Part shown: piece by piece, positions 31,961 to 42,745 of the stretch
How positions within the stretch are numbered: position 1 is the stretch's first letter
Layout: each line of letters starts with the position of its first letter
DNA from: Flavobacteriales bacterium
GTDB taxonomy: Bacteria; Bacteroidota; Bacteroidia; Flavobacteriales_D; Sanyastnellaceae
Reading direction: 5' to 3'
NCBI GenBank assembly: GCA_019694805.1
Contig: JAIBBG010000023.1
Location: forward strand, 1 to 46,432
Length of the DNA: 46,432 nucleotides
Program-made: the position numbers and the translations under genes
Notes under the pieces: model-generated
The model's database searches: none
Seen by the model: the letters and a program-made list of their open reading frames with translations, nothing else
Told to the model about the DNA's origin: nothing

Positions 31961-33900
31961 GATAACAATTGATAGGCGGTGAACGCTGCAAGATAAGCCA
32001 TGATTCCCATGTACACCAATTGAATCAAAGGCCATTTCCATGATCGCGTTTCGCGTTTCACTACTGCAAATGTGGCCATACATTGCATGGCATAGACATA
32101 AAATAACATCAAGGATATTCCACTTGCAAGATTGTATTGCGGTTCACCGGATTCAACTTTTTTCTCTTGACGCAAGCGCTCCAACAAGGTGTGATCCTCT
32201 TCGAAATCTTCACCAACGCTGTAAATGGTTGCCATACTTCCAACAAAAACTTCACGTGCAGCAAATGAGGTGATCAATGCAATTCCTATTTTCCAATCAT
32301 AACCCAAAGGTTTGATCAATGGCTCGATCCCGTGCCCCAGTTTACCAATAAAAGAATGTTCGAGATCATTCACTTTGTAAATCCCAGGAGAAGATGAATC
32401 CGTCGGGTTCTGTTCCGTCAAATACTCCGATGGACGATGATAGGGACCGTAAGATGCAAGTGCCCAAAGCACAATAGAAATAGCCAGAATGACTTTTCCC
32501 GCATCGACCACAAAAATTCTCACTTTCTCCCACAAATGAAGAAAGACATATTTCCATACTGGAAGTTTATACTCCGGCATTTCCATGATGAGATAACCGG
32601 GGGAAGTGCTTTTGATGAATATTTTCATGATGGCCGCCACAACCAAAGCAGATATCAAACCCAGCATGTACAGACCAAGTAAAACCATCCCTTTCAAATT
32701 GATGATCCCGAGCCATTGATAATCCGGAATCACCAGGGCAATCAATAAAGTGTAAACTGGAATGCGTGCCGAACAACTCATCAATGGAGCGACCATGATG
32801 GTGATGATCCTGTCTTTCCAACTGCTGATGCCGCGCGCCGACATGATACCGGGAATGGCGCAAGCCACACTGCTCATCAATGGAACTACACTTTTACCAT
32901 TGAGGCCGAATGGCCTTACCAATTTGTCCATGATAAAAACCACCCGGGACATGTATCCGGATTCTTCCAACAATGAAAGGAAAAAAAAGAGCAATGCTAT
33001 TTGTGGAATAAAAACGAGGACACCGCCAACTCCTGGTATGATGCCCTGTGAAATCAAGTCGCTGAAAATACCTTCAGGCATCATGTCTTTCGTCCATTGA
33101 CTCAATTGGAGAAAACCTACATCGATCCAATCCATGGGATATGATGCGATATGATAAATGACTTGAAAAATGAAGAAAAGGATAGACAGAAAAATGGCGT
33201 AACCCCAAACGGGATGGACAGCAATTCGGTCTATTCTTCTCGAAATATTCTCCCTGTTGTTTTCGGCTGGTCTCTGAATATGAGCCAACATTCTTCTGAT
33301 TTCCTGGTACCTGATACCGGTATCGTTCAATTGAGCTTCTGTCTGATTCAGAATATCGAAAGGAGAATGTTCGCCAAACTTGCGGGTAGCTTTTACCGCC
33401 TGATGGCTCTCAATAGCTTGATACAATTGGTCCAAACCTTCACCAGTACGACCGTTGATTTCGATAACAGGTATTCCGCCTATTTCTTGAGAAAACAACT
33501 GCTTATCTGTTTTCAATTGACGTTTTGCCGCGATATCCGGCATGGTCAACACTACGACCAAAGGCAGACCGAGGTCATACAATTGGGTAAAAAGCAGGAG
33601 ATTTCTTTCGAGGTTGATTTCATCAGCAACATAGACGAAAAGATCAATGTCCGGCCGTTGCAATTGTTGCTGCACAAAATCAGCAACCACCCGTTCATCA
33701 TCAGATTGAGGAAAAATACTGTAGGTTCCGGGAAGGTCGATCACCTCGACATCGGTTCCACTCTTCAACTTAAAAAAGCCCGTCTTTTTGTCTACAGTCA
33801 CACCGGGAAAATTGCCCACCTTTTGCCGTAATCCGGTCAATTGGTTAAACAATGAACTTTTACCTGTATTCGGATTCCCCGTGATCGCAATCTTCCGCAT
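31957..33900 (-). CDS. feoB: Ferrous iron transport protein B
   Basis: 647-residue Fe2+ permease with cytosolic G domain and polytopic membrane domain. G1 is GNPNTGKSSLFNQL, G3 DLPGTYSIFPQ. The G4 position reads TMPD, not NxxD; I recall Thr here in this shorter Bacteroidota form. The membrane half includes GVGGVLVFIPQIALLFFFLS, SSVACAIPGIMSARG and the gating motif around APLMSCSARIPVYTLLIAL. A late AAREVFVGSMATIYSVG segment is also conserved. It is 22 bp after feoA and overlaps the Cys-rich gene. Confidence 0.95.
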   Translation of the reverse strand: MRKIAITGNPNTGKSSLFNQLTGLRQKVGNFPGVTVDKKTGFFKLKSGTDVEVIDLPGTYSIFPQSDDERVVADFVQQQLQRPDIDLFVYVADEINLERNLLLFTQLYDLGLPLVVVLTMPDIAAKRQLKTDKQLFSQEIGGIPVIEINGRTGEGLDQLYQAIESHQAVKATRKFGEHSPFDILNQTEAQLNDTGIRYQEIRRMLAHIQRPAENNRENISRRIDRIAVHPVWGYAIFLSILFFIFQVIYHIASYPMDWIDVGFLQLSQWTKDMMPEGIFSDLISQGIIPGVGGVLVFIPQIALLFFFLSLLEESGYMSRVVFIMDKLVRPFGLNGKSVVPLMSSVACAIPGIMSARGISSWKDRIITIMVAPLMSCSARIPVYTLLIALVIPDYQWLGIINLKGMVLLGLYMLGLISALVVAAIMKIFIKSTSPGYLIMEMPEYKLPVWKYVFLHLWEKVRIFVVDAGKVILAISIVLWALASYGPYHRPSEYLTEQNPTDSSSPGIYKVNDLEHSFIGKLGHGIEPLIKPLGYDWKIGIALITSFAAREVFVGSMATIYSVGEDFEEDHTLLERLRQEKKVESGEPQYNLASGISLMLFYVYAMQCMATFAVVKRETRSWKWPLIQLVYMGIMAYLAAFTAYQLLS

Positions 33901-33922
33901 GGATTTTCATTGATTCTGTTGA

Positions 33923-34141
33923 TCAATCCATCAACGTGATGATTTGTGCTTCAGACCTTCGAAGTGATAAGACATAACCACCGACGTCTATGGCGATTGG
34001 GTCACCAAAGGGCGCTTTAAACAAAACCGTGATCTTTCTTCCCGGGAGCAAACCCATTTCCGACAATTTCACTGAAAGTTGGTGTGGTTGCAATGACTTC
34101 ACAATGCCGGACTCGCCTGTTTCCAGTTTAGAAAGATCCAT
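33923..34141 (-). CDS. feoA: Ferrous iron transport protein A
   Basis: 72-residue SH3-like protein, from start MDLSKLETGESGIVKSL (34141); the longer frame to 34207 is unlikely. The family motif is KLSEMGLLPGRKITVLFKAP, ending DVGGYVLSLRRSEAQIITL. FeoA modulates FeoB. First gene of feoA-feoB-Cys-rich. Confidence 0.92.
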   Translation of the reverse strand: MDLSKLETGESGIVKSLQPHQLSVKLSEMGLLPGRKITVLFKAPFGDPIAIDVGGYVLSLRRSEAQIITLMD

Positions 34142-34199
34142 GTGTTTGGGCGGTACATACTTCACGCGGTAAAGATGCTTTGAATAGAGCCTTTTATTG

Positions 34200-34219
34200 A
34201 ATACCACAAAAATGGTATT
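34200..34219. promoter_or_regulatory. Inverted repeat upstream of feoA
   Basis: AATACCA (34200-34206), 6-nt spacer, TGGTATT (34213-34219), about 58 bp upstream of the feoA ATG. It could be an operator for iron-responsive control, but the motif does not match a Fur box that I can confirm. Confidence 0.4.
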
Positions 34220-34354
34220 TGCAAATTGTAAAGAAAATGCCTTTTGTCATGATCCGCGTTGATGTTTTCACTCCTTCATGGTTCATAATCGGTGAAATGA
34301 ATGAAAGACCAACGCACACCAAGCTGCATCATGCTCACAACCATCCAATCTGAA

Positions 34355-34424
34355 TTGAACCTCATTCATACCGTCGAATTTCTATTCTGATTCAAATTCC
34401 CTTTGAATCTCATTGACGAAACAC
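34355..34424. repeat. MITE-like repeat copy upstream of arsR
   Basis: TTGAACCTCATTCATACCGT then the core TTTCTATTCTGATTCAAATT to TGACGAAACAC, which matches 11519-11564 at 42 of 46 positions. No inverted right end is seen beyond it. Confidence 0.7.
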
Positions 34425-34476
34425 TTCGTTAACCCTTTTTAAAAAATGAAATTTGTTTTTTATTTCACCTATATCG

Positions 34477-34492
34477 TAATATTGCAATATTA
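34477..34492. promoter_or_regulatory. ArsR palindromic operator
   Basis: TAATATTGCAATATTA is a perfect 16-bp palindrome that ends 8 bp before the arsR ATG, the expected site for autorepression by an ArsR dimer. It lies in an AT-rich promoter region. Confidence 0.8.
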
Positions 34493-34500
34493 AAATAAAG

Positions 34501-34836
34501 ATGGGCGCTACCAAATCAGAACACTTCACAGAAAAGCAGAATGCCATGGCCAGCATGATCAAGGCACTCGGTCACCCGGCGCGCGTCGCCATCCTGGAAT
34601 ACCTCCTCAAAGTAGATACCTGCATTTGTGGAGATATTGTCAATGAAATTCCGTTGGCACAGCCCACAATTTCACAGCATTTGAAGGAATTGAAACAAGC
34701 CGGACTCATCAAAGGACGAATTGAAGGCAATTCGATCTGCTATTGTGTGGATGAACAAGCCATCAAAACCATGCGAGAATACTTCGGTGGAATCTCACAA
34801 CAATTAGAAAAACGAGCAGGCAAATGCTGCTCATAA
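34501..34836 (+). CDS. ArsR family metalloregulator
   Basis: 111-residue winged-helix repressor. IKALGHPARVAILEYLLKV starts the domain, CICGDIVNEI precedes the recognition helix AQPTISQHLKELKQAGLIKG, and the wing is RIEGNSICYCVDE. CxC-type Cys near TCICGD and the C-terminal KCC may sense a thiophilic metal(loid) such as arsenite. It is 10 bp upstream of the DUF6428 gene and has a palindromic operator overlapping its promoter. Confidence 0.92.
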   Translation: MGATKSEHFTEKQNAMASMIKALGHPARVAILEYLLKVDTCICGDIVNEIPLAQPTISQHLKELKQAGLIKGRIEGNSICYCVDEQAIKTMREYFGGISQQLEKRAGKCCS

Positions 34837-34846
34837 CCATACAACA

Positions 34847-35320
34847 ATGAAACTCACACAATTTATTCAGACACTTCAAGGAATCGAACAACTGACGTTT
34901 GTTCGCCCAGACGGACAGCAGGTTCCTGCACATTTTCATATCACAGAAGCAGGTTTGACCACCAGGCATTTCATCGATTGCGGTGGTACCATACGCACCG
35001 ATAAAGCCATCAATCTTCAAATTTGGGTAGCAGGAGACACGGATCACAGGCTCAGTCCGGTGAAGATGAAAAAGATCATGGATCTTGCCTCTCCACTTTT
35101 TGGTCAGGAAGATCTGGACATCGAAGTGGAATATCAATCAGAAACCATTGGACGTTATGGAATCGATTTCGATGGTGAAAATTTCAGGATGACGACCAAA
35201 GAAACCGATTGCCTCGCCAAAGATCATTGCGGTATTCCAACCGACAAACTCCGGGTCAATCTCGCAGTTTTGACCCCAGAGAAAAGTGCATGCTGCACAC
35301 CGGGTGGCGGATGCTGCTGA
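34847..35320 (+). CDS. DUF6428 family protein with Cys-rich C-terminal tail
   Basis: 157-residue cytosolic protein of the DUF6428 family, often next to arsR in Bacteroidota. Visible: MKLTQFIQTLQGIEQLTF, FHITEAGLTTRHFIDCGGT, INLQIWVAGDTDHRLSPVK and FGQEDLDIEVEYQSETIG. The terminal CCTPGGGCC contains two Cys pairs that could bind a soft metal. Function is not established; the arsR context suggests metal(loid) resistance. No arsenite pump or arsenate reductase is in the window. Confidence 0.82.
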   Translation: MKLTQFIQTLQGIEQLTFVRPDGQQVPAHFHITEAGLTTRHFIDCGGTIRTDKAINLQIWVAGDTDHRLSPVKMKKIMDLASPLFGQEDLDIEVEYQSETIGRYGIDFDGENFRMTTKETDCLAKDHCGIPTDKLRVNLAVLTPEKSACCTPGGGCC

Positions 35321-35334
35321 TCAACAATCTCTGA

Positions 35335-37017
<1,683 letters not shown>

Positions 37018-37136
37018 TCTGCCTGCTTTTTTGTCTATTCCAAAAGCCTTGAATGGAATCGCCAGCAAGCGATTTTCACCTCATTGACCCATGCTAATGG
37101 AAAATGGGAATCGCTGAGAATAACTTTGACATTCCA

Positions 37137-38036
37137 ATGAAAAGAAAAGATTTTCTCAAATCAGCCGCTGCGCTCGCCGTTATGGGACCATTGACCAGTT
37201 TTAGCAGGTTCACAGATGAACTGCCACATCAGGATAAAATCATGCCTGTACTTTTTACATCACACGGTAATCCGATGGATATTCCACTTCCAAAAGAACA
37301 ACGTGCTTTCTGGATGACACTATTCAATCTCGGACGTGAGCTGAAAGCCAATTATGACGTGCGCGCCGCATTGGTTGTTTCTGCGCATTGGTGTACACGA
37401 GGAACTTTTGTCAACGTATCTAAAGAACAAGAACAGATCTACGATTATTACGGTTTTCCCAAGGAGTATTACGAAGTATATTATAAAGCCAAAGGATCAC
37501 CGGAAATTGCGCATGAAGTGAAAGAGATCGTTCCTTCTATCACGGAAACAACCGATTGGGGACTCGATCATGGTGCATGGCCTATGTTGATGCATCTTTT
37601 CCCTGAAGGCAATGTTCCGGTATTCCAGATGTCGATCGATTATTATGCAAAACCAGAATACCATTACGAATTGGGCAAACAACTGAAAGCCCTTCGTCAA
37701 AAAGGGGTATTGATCATCGGCAGTGGATCACTCATTCATAATCTTTCTCTGGCTATCAAAAAAATGCAGGCGAACGATATGAATCCATATGGTTGGGAAG
37801 CAGAATACGATGCATGGATCAAACAACAATTGGATCAGCGCAATGTGCAGAACATCATCCAATACGAAACCAGTCACAAGCTTGGCAAGTTGGCAGCACC
37901 AACACCTGATCATTTCGTTCCTGTGTTGTACAGTCTGGGACTGATGGACACTGCCGATGAAATGAAATACTTCTATGAAGCACCAACTTCATTGCCGGCC
38001 TTCAGTGAACGGAGTTTTATCCTTACACGTTCTTGA
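37137..38036 (+). CDS. ygiD: 4,5-DOPA-extradiol-dioxygenase-like protein
   Basis: About 299-residue protein of the class III extradiol dioxygenase family (YgiD/DODA). Start MKRKDFLKSAAALAVMG (37137) gives a Tat-like KRKDFLK signal with a hydrophobic stretch, so it may be exported. Metal-site residues are in LFTSHGNPMDIPL (His), VVSAHWCTRG (His) and LDHGAWPML (His), with GSGSLIHNLSLA as a further conserved loop and APTPDHFVPVLY near the C-terminus. It would cleave catechols; the physiological substrate is unknown. Confidence 0.87.
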   Translation: MKRKDFLKSAAALAVMGPLTSFSRFTDELPHQDKIMPVLFTSHGNPMDIPLPKEQRAFWMTLFNLGRELKANYDVRAALVVSAHWCTRGTFVNVSKEQEQIYDYYGFPKEYYEVYYKAKGSPEIAHEVKEIVPSITETTDWGLDHGAWPMLMHLFPEGNVPVFQMSIDYYAKPEYHYELGKQLKALRQKGVLIIGSGSLIHNLSLAIKKMQANDMNPYGWEAEYDAWIKQQLDQRNVQNIIQYETSHKLGKLAAPTPDHFVPVLYSLGLMDTADEMKYFYEAPTSLPAFSERSFILTRS

Positions 38037-38253
38037 TCTTTCGAACGTTGAGAATTTAACGGACTTCATTCAATGGTCGGCATTCTTGAGAATAAGCATG
38101 CAATGTGCTTTTTGTTTCAAGCCATAAAGGCCATTCATGCATTTGATCCCATAGAATAGGTCATGAAGTCAAGCAGAGAATGTCCATTCCATGGACTCGC
38201 CATGGTCGATGAACCAGCATGAGACATTGTGGAAGTTGAAATAGTAACCTGAC

Positions 38254-39540
38254 TTATTCGAAAGTCACATGCAGCACGATCTTCTCGCCTGCTCTTTCCA
38301 CTACACAATCTACAGTTTGACCCGCTTCGAATTTACCCAACGCCTCCATGTAGCCGTAGATGTCAGCCACATCATAATCGCCCAATTTCACGATGGTATC
38401 TCCACCTTTCAAACCAGCTTTAGCACCTGGCTTTCCATCTTTGGCGCCATCAATTCGCAATCCCGGGCCTGAATAGAGATAGTCAGGAATCACACCCAAT
38501 GTAACTTTGAAATCACTCGAAGATGGTGTTGCATCTTTTGTTTTGGTGAATTGCGGTTTACCTCTTCCATCCATTTTCAGAATCACCTGTTGGATGTATT
38601 TGGTGACGGAAACAATGCCGGCATAATTGAGCTTATCCGCATCATCTGACGGCTTGTGATAGTCTTCATGCTGTCCGGTGAAAAAGTGAATCGCAGGAAT
38701 ATCAGACAAGTAAAAACTGGTATGATCACTCGCTCCGACACCACTTTCGCTGGTGACAATTTTGATATCATCCACTTGAATTTCCGGGAGTATTTGCATC
38801 CAATCCGGACATGTGCCCACACCATTGATCGCAAGCGATTTTTCAGCATTCAATTTACCGACCATGTCCATATTGAGCATATAGCTTACAGTCTTCAAAT
38901 CAATCGTTGGATTTTTAGTAAAGTAATTGCTTCCCCAAAGTCCCTTTTCCTCACCACTGAATGCCATGAACAGATAGTTATTGTGTGTTGTTCCTGCTGG
39001 TTTTTCTACCAACCAATAAGCCAACTCCAACAAAGATGAAACACCACTGGCGTTGTCATCAGCGCCATTGTGAATGGCTTTAGGACCAGTCCAAAGTGAA
39101 TTTTCATCACCCATACCCAAATGATCATAATGAGCACCAATGATTACGGTCGTCGCTGCGCCATTGTCAAGATAACCAATCACATTGCGGCCCTTGATTT
39201 CTTTCACGAGTGCCATACCCAATGACGCACTGTCACCTGTATGATGTACCTGAGCCGGAGAATGAGGCACAAAACTGAAAAACTGAAACCAGGAACTGTC
39301 GCCTTTGGCTTGAAGTCCCATGGTCATCATTTTACCCGCGATGTATTCAGATGCCTTGCGTTCACCTTCTGTACCCACTGCACGGCCTTCCATCATGTCA
39401 TCTGCCAAAACACTTACCGTCATATTCACACGGTCCAATGGCGTCGAGAACCCTTTGTATTTGGACGGCGGAGTGCACTGTGAAGCCGTGGCAATGATGA
39501 AGACGAAAACGGCAATATTCAAACGGTGAAATAGTTTCAT
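38254..39540 (-). CDS. M28 family metallopeptidase with C-terminal PDZ domain, lipoprotein
   Basis: About 428-residue exported aminopeptidase. The start MKLFHRLNIAVFVFII (39540) leads to a lipobox Cys in SQCTPP. Zinc-binding residues: IIGAHYDHLGM (His), HNGADDNASGVSSL (Asp), FSGEEKGLWGS (Glu-Glu), NMDMVGKL (Asp), and a His in ASDHTSFYLSDIPAIHFF. A PDZ-like domain is at the C-terminus (from about 320: LGVIPDYLYSGPGLRI, KAGLKGGDTIVKLGDYDV). It probably degrades peptides in the periplasm or at the surface. Confidence 0.92.
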   Translation of the reverse strand: MKLFHRLNIAVFVFIIATASQCTPPSKYKGFSTPLDRVNMTVSVLADDMMEGRAVGTEGERKASEYIAGKMMTMGLQAKGDSSWFQFFSFVPHSPAQVHHTGDSASLGMALVKEIKGRNVIGYLDNGAATTVIIGAHYDHLGMGDENSLWTGPKAIHNGADDNASGVSSLLELAYWLVEKPAGTTHNNYLFMAFSGEEKGLWGSNYFTKNPTIDLKTVSYMLNMDMVGKLNAEKSLAINGVGTCPDWMQILPEIQVDDIKIVTSESGVGASDHTSFYLSDIPAIHFFTGQHEDYHKPSDDADKLNYAGIVSVTKYIQQVILKMDGRGKPQFTKTKDATPSSSDFKVTLGVIPDYLYSGPGLRIDGAKDGKPGAKAGLKGGDTIVKLGDYDVADIYGYMEALGKFEAGQTVDCVVERAGEKIVLHVTFE

Positions 39541-39820
39541 TGTAAGGAATTTGGCGCGAAAATAATCATGTGAACCGTTGCGAAATGACAAAATCCCAAT
39601 TTCAGGCTGAGGCGTCAACATTCCAGCACAAACAGCGGCTATTCCAAAACGAGAATGAGAACTTTCACCATGACAAACTTCAAAGGTCCTAAGTCAGATA
39701 AATCCCCTCAGATTGAACCTCTTAAATATCCGATCTTTCATACATGTCATCAGATTTTTCTATGCTCAATACCGTGTTATGGGGCATTGCTTGGGCACTT
39801 CTGACATTCATCAGAGTTCG

Positions 39821-40543
39821 CTACCAGAAGACATATCCGACCTTGAGGCTGATGGTAAAATTGGGAAGCCATCTTTCACCGGCAGCATTGTGAGAAGATG
39901 AAACGGGATCGTAAAATTCATCTTTCATATTCGCACGACCTGAATGTGTGGTATACCTGTAAGCCAAACCAATACCAATTCCGGGCTCTAAATACCATTG
40001 ATGATTGAAGAAGGATTTACCACTGTATTTGATATTGAATCCAATGCGTTGTTTATGAATGGTAAAAAAATCTTCATAGTAATAATATCCGGTATCTCGC
40101 GGCGGGTCATAAACAAAATTGGTATCAGCAACGGAGAAGAGATCATTCACATAACTGTGATTATTCGTGTAGAACAATTCAAATGAATAAACCGGATAAC
40201 CCAATACAAACTTTCTTCTTGATCTGGTGTACTTCAATTCCATTTTGGCTTTGTATCCTTTATTGGTATACCAATAAGCTCCGCGGTCCATCGCTTCAAA
40301 AAGATAGCCCAACATGCTGTGTCGGATGACAGGACCTGCTTCCGCTTGCAGAGCGAATTGGTTATTCAACCATCGTTCATATCCCACTTGAATTGATGGA
40401 TTCAATAGGTCAAATAAGCCAAGTGGATTGATGAAGAAGGCATTCGGTGCTTTGCGATAAAGACTATCTTTTTGCGAAAACCCGCGCGAATAAACGCTTA
40501 CCAGAAAAATGACCAAGAATATAGTGCGTATCGTTTTCACCAT
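39821..40543 (-). CDS. Outer-membrane beta-barrel protein
   Basis: About 240-residue protein from start MVKTIRTIFLVIFLVS (40543), signal peptide ending near GFSQ. Strand-like segments include LNPSIQVGYERWLNNQFALQ and YKAKMELKYTRS, and the C-terminal strand FTISLKVGYVFW ends with an aromatic residue, as for BAM substrates. An eight- to ten-strand DUF3575-like barrel is likely. Function unknown. Confidence 0.72.
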   Translation of the reverse strand: MVKTIRTIFLVIFLVSVYSRGFSQKDSLYRKAPNAFFINPLGLFDLLNPSIQVGYERWLNNQFALQAEAGPVIRHSMLGYLFEAMDRGAYWYTNKGYKAKMELKYTRSRRKFVLGYPVYSFELFYTNNHSYVNDLFSVADTNFVYDPPRDTGYYYYEDFFTIHKQRIGFNIKYSGKSFFNHQWYLEPGIGIGLAYRYTTHSGRANMKDEFYDPVSSSHNAAGERWLPNFTISLKVGYVFW

Positions 40544-40708
40544 ACAAATATCGCCGCATCGAAAGAAGTCACAAAGGTTTCGAGTCAGAAATACGTATCG
40601 TGCTTGGGCCATAAAATTGGTATCGCGACATCAACCCGGAGCATGGAGTCGAAATCTTTGACAACTCTAAAAGCCCCCTATGATGATCTCAAATGCAAGA
40701 CTTGATTA

Positions 40709-40746
40709 AAAAAAACAACGGGCCAATTTGACCCGTTGTTTTTTCT
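40709..40746 (-). terminator. Bidirectional rho-independent terminator
   Basis: AAAAAACAACGGG and CCCGTTGTTTTTT pair around a 9-nt loop (CCAATTTGA). It ends the RND efflux transcript on the minus strand, about 300 bp after the adaptor stop. Confidence 0.88.
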
Positions 40747-40805
40747 TTCATAAGATCATCAATCAGTATCCTATGCGATTAGAGGTTTAAAATCTTTTTG
40801 AAAAA

Positions 40806-40872
40806 AACAAACAGGACAAAATGTATAACAGTCTTCCGGCAAAATGACTGCCATGCATGAGTCCTGTCTGTT
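40806..40872. repeat. 12-bp inverted repeat
   Basis: AACAAACAGGAC (40806-40817) and GTCCTGTCTGTT (40861-40872) are complementary at 11 of 12 positions, with a 43-nt spacer. It may be a structured 3' UTR of the efflux operon or a small-element end. Confidence 0.5.
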
Positions 40873-41050
40873 CATTTCTTCAAAGAGGCAATTTTGTGCC
40901 TGCTTTGTGTTTTGGTTGTGTCAAGTAATCAGCTAATCAGTGTGTGTCGATTTGCGTGACAAATTTCCTCTGATTGAACTGCTATTTCTGTACCGTAAAA
41001 TCGGATTTTGACACAGCGTGCATGGGTTTTGTTGCGACAGGAATCAAAGG

Positions 41051-42745
41051 TTATTGATTGAGGTAAATCAATTTGGTTTGGTAAGCTCCGAGGCTCACCA
41101 CCCGTTCATTTTCCTTGATCCCATCTCGAATCACGATCTGATCGCCATTACGTTCGCCAGTGGAGATGTACCTGAGCTCGTATTGCTCAGCCGCATTTTT
41201 GACAAAAACAACAGGTCGGCCTTCAATTTCCGTCACCGATTCTTCTGGTAATGCAAGCACATCATGACCTTCATCACTGATGGTCCACACATTAACAAAT
41301 TCACCAAGCTTCAATTTGCCATCGCTATTGTTGACTTCAAATAAAACACGTTGCGATTGATTGGATGCATTGAATTCCTGAACGAGGCTCACCAATTTCA
41401 CGTCGGTATTGGTATGAAAATCTTCCATACACTGCACCCGGAAACTTTTCGATGACTCGATGGCTTCAACATCCTTTTCATAGGCTTGCGCTTCCACGTA
41501 GACCTTATTCAGTTGGTTGATCACAAACAATGTTTGGCTACCATTGACAGATGAACGCTCACTCAAAACAAACGGAGCTACAATGCCCGAAATTGGAGCA
41601 GTAAGTGTCACATTTTTGACTCCGGATTGAAAGAGTTCTCTATTGTTTTTCGCAATTTCAAAACGTGCTGATGCTTCTTCGACTTCTTTTTTTGAAGCAA
41701 TATTCTCCAGCGATTTTTTTCGTTCGTACTCTTTCCTTGCGGTCTCGTATTCGGTGTCCAGTCTGTTTTTTTCTGCCTGCCAGGCGATGTCATTGCCTGC
41801 ATCCATGATGCGTTCAATCACAGCAAGCGGCTGTCCTTGATTTACATACTCACCAGGCTTCACTTTGATGCTCAAAATTTTTGCTGTTTGTGGTGAAATC
41901 ACTTCAGCATGTCCTTCAGGCGCGGGTATCACGGTGCCATACAGTCTGCTGCCTTTACTAAACAATGTTTCTCCAACAACAACAGTCCTAATGTTCAACA
42001 GGAATTGTGTTTCCTTTTCCACCAAAAAGTTTTTACTGAGATCGGTTTTCTTTTTTTCAGCACCATGATCATGTCCTTCATGGGCATGGGATCGATTGTA
42101 ATGCACCGTCGGTGTCAATGCGCCTAAAAACAAGAGCGAAAGGACCTTTCTGCTTCTTCTTCTTCCGATAAAAAATCCACCCATGACGCCAGCAATCAGC
42201 AATCCAATTCCCAAAAGGTACATGTTGGTATGAGTATGTTCATGATCGTCTGCTGACTCCATATGATGATGTGTAAAATCAACATCATGTAGTTCAGCCA
42301 ACTCAACACTATCCTTTGATTGAATTTCAATATGAAAATCATATGTCTTTTCCGCGGGCATGATGGTATTCACTTCATAAATACCAGACTTCACTTGTTT
42401 GATTTCAAAAGGTTGTTCCGGAAATGCCATATTCCTCAATTTGATGTGGGCTGAGTCGATGGGCACATTCGTATGAAAATCGCTCAGATAAATTGTCATG
42501 CGCAATGGTTCTGTCGTTTCCACCGGAACAAACTTCATGAGTACCTCATAGTTTTCAGAAGCTCCTTCAGTAACGGATTCCATCACACCTGTGCCATGCG
42601 TTTCTGATGTCTCAACGCCATGGTCATGTGAGTGGTTATGTTCATCTTGGGCATAGATTCCACCATAGCCGATGGTAAATGCCAACATCACGATAGATGT
42701 CAGTATGCGTTGATGAGAAGATAATACTTGTTTCATGGATTTCAT
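41051..42745 (-). CDS. RND efflux periplasmic adaptor with His-rich, membrane-spanning N-terminal extension
   Basis: 564-residue membrane-fusion protein of a heavy-metal efflux (CusB/CzcB-like) system. The signal peptide (ILTSIVMLAFTIGYGGIYAQ) is followed by a His-rich tract (DEHNHSHDHG), a beta domain (about 60-160), a second His-rich tract (HHHMESADDHEHTH), one membrane segment (LLGIGLLIAGVMGGFFIG) and a third tract (HAHEGHDHG). The adaptor core begins near residue 240, with the barrel-sandwich VISPQTAKILSIKVKPGEYV and coiled coil around EYERKKSLENIASKKEVEEA. The His tracts may bind metal. ATGA overlap with the upstream OMF gene. Confidence 0.88.
   Translation of the reverse strand: MKSMKQVLSSHQRILTSIVMLAFTIGYGGIYAQDEHNHSHDHGVETSETHGTGVMESVTEGASENYEVLMKFVPVETTEPLRMTIYLSDFHTNVPIDSAHIKLRNMAFPEQPFEIKQVKSGIYEVNTIMPAEKTYDFHIEIQSKDSVELAELHDVDFTHHHMESADDHEHTHTNMYLLGIGLLIAGVMGGFFIGRRRSRKVLSLLFLGALTPTVHYNRSHAHEGHDHGAEKKKTDLSKNFLVEKETQFLLNIRTVVVGETLFSKGSRLYGTVIPAPEGHAEVISPQTAKILSIKVKPGEYVNQGQPLAVIERIMDAGNDIAWQAEKNRLDTEYETARKEYERKKSLENIASKKEVEEASARFEIAKNNRELFQSGVKNVTLTAPISGIVAPFVLSERSSVNGSQTLFVINQLNKVYVEAQAYEKDVEAIESSKSFRVQCMEDFHTNTDVKLVSLVQEFNASNQSQRVLFEVNNSDGKLKLGEFVNVWTISDEGHDVLALPEESVTEIEGRPVVFVKNAAEQYELRYISTGERNGDQIVIRDGIKENERVVSLGAYQTKLIYLNQ

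Larger units (their letters stand above)
34142..34500. other. Divergent region between feoA and arsR, with MITE-like repeat
   Basis: Contains the inverted repeat at 34200-34219, a right-terminus-like TCATGATCCGCGTTGATG (34248-34265), a left terminus with core (34355-34424) and the arsR palindrome. Confidence 0.6.
40544..41050. other. Gene-free region between the barrel gene and the metal efflux operon
   Basis: It holds a possible MITE-like left terminus TCAACCCGGAGCATGGAGTC (40631-40650), a bidirectional terminator (40709-40746), and an inverted repeat at 40806-40872. No gene seen. Confidence 0.55.

Noticed and set aside
38150..38240. Palindrome GTCCATTCCATGGAC
   Set aside because: Short 6-bp stem with a 3-nt loop in a 217-bp gap; no gene or regulatory context to support a function.
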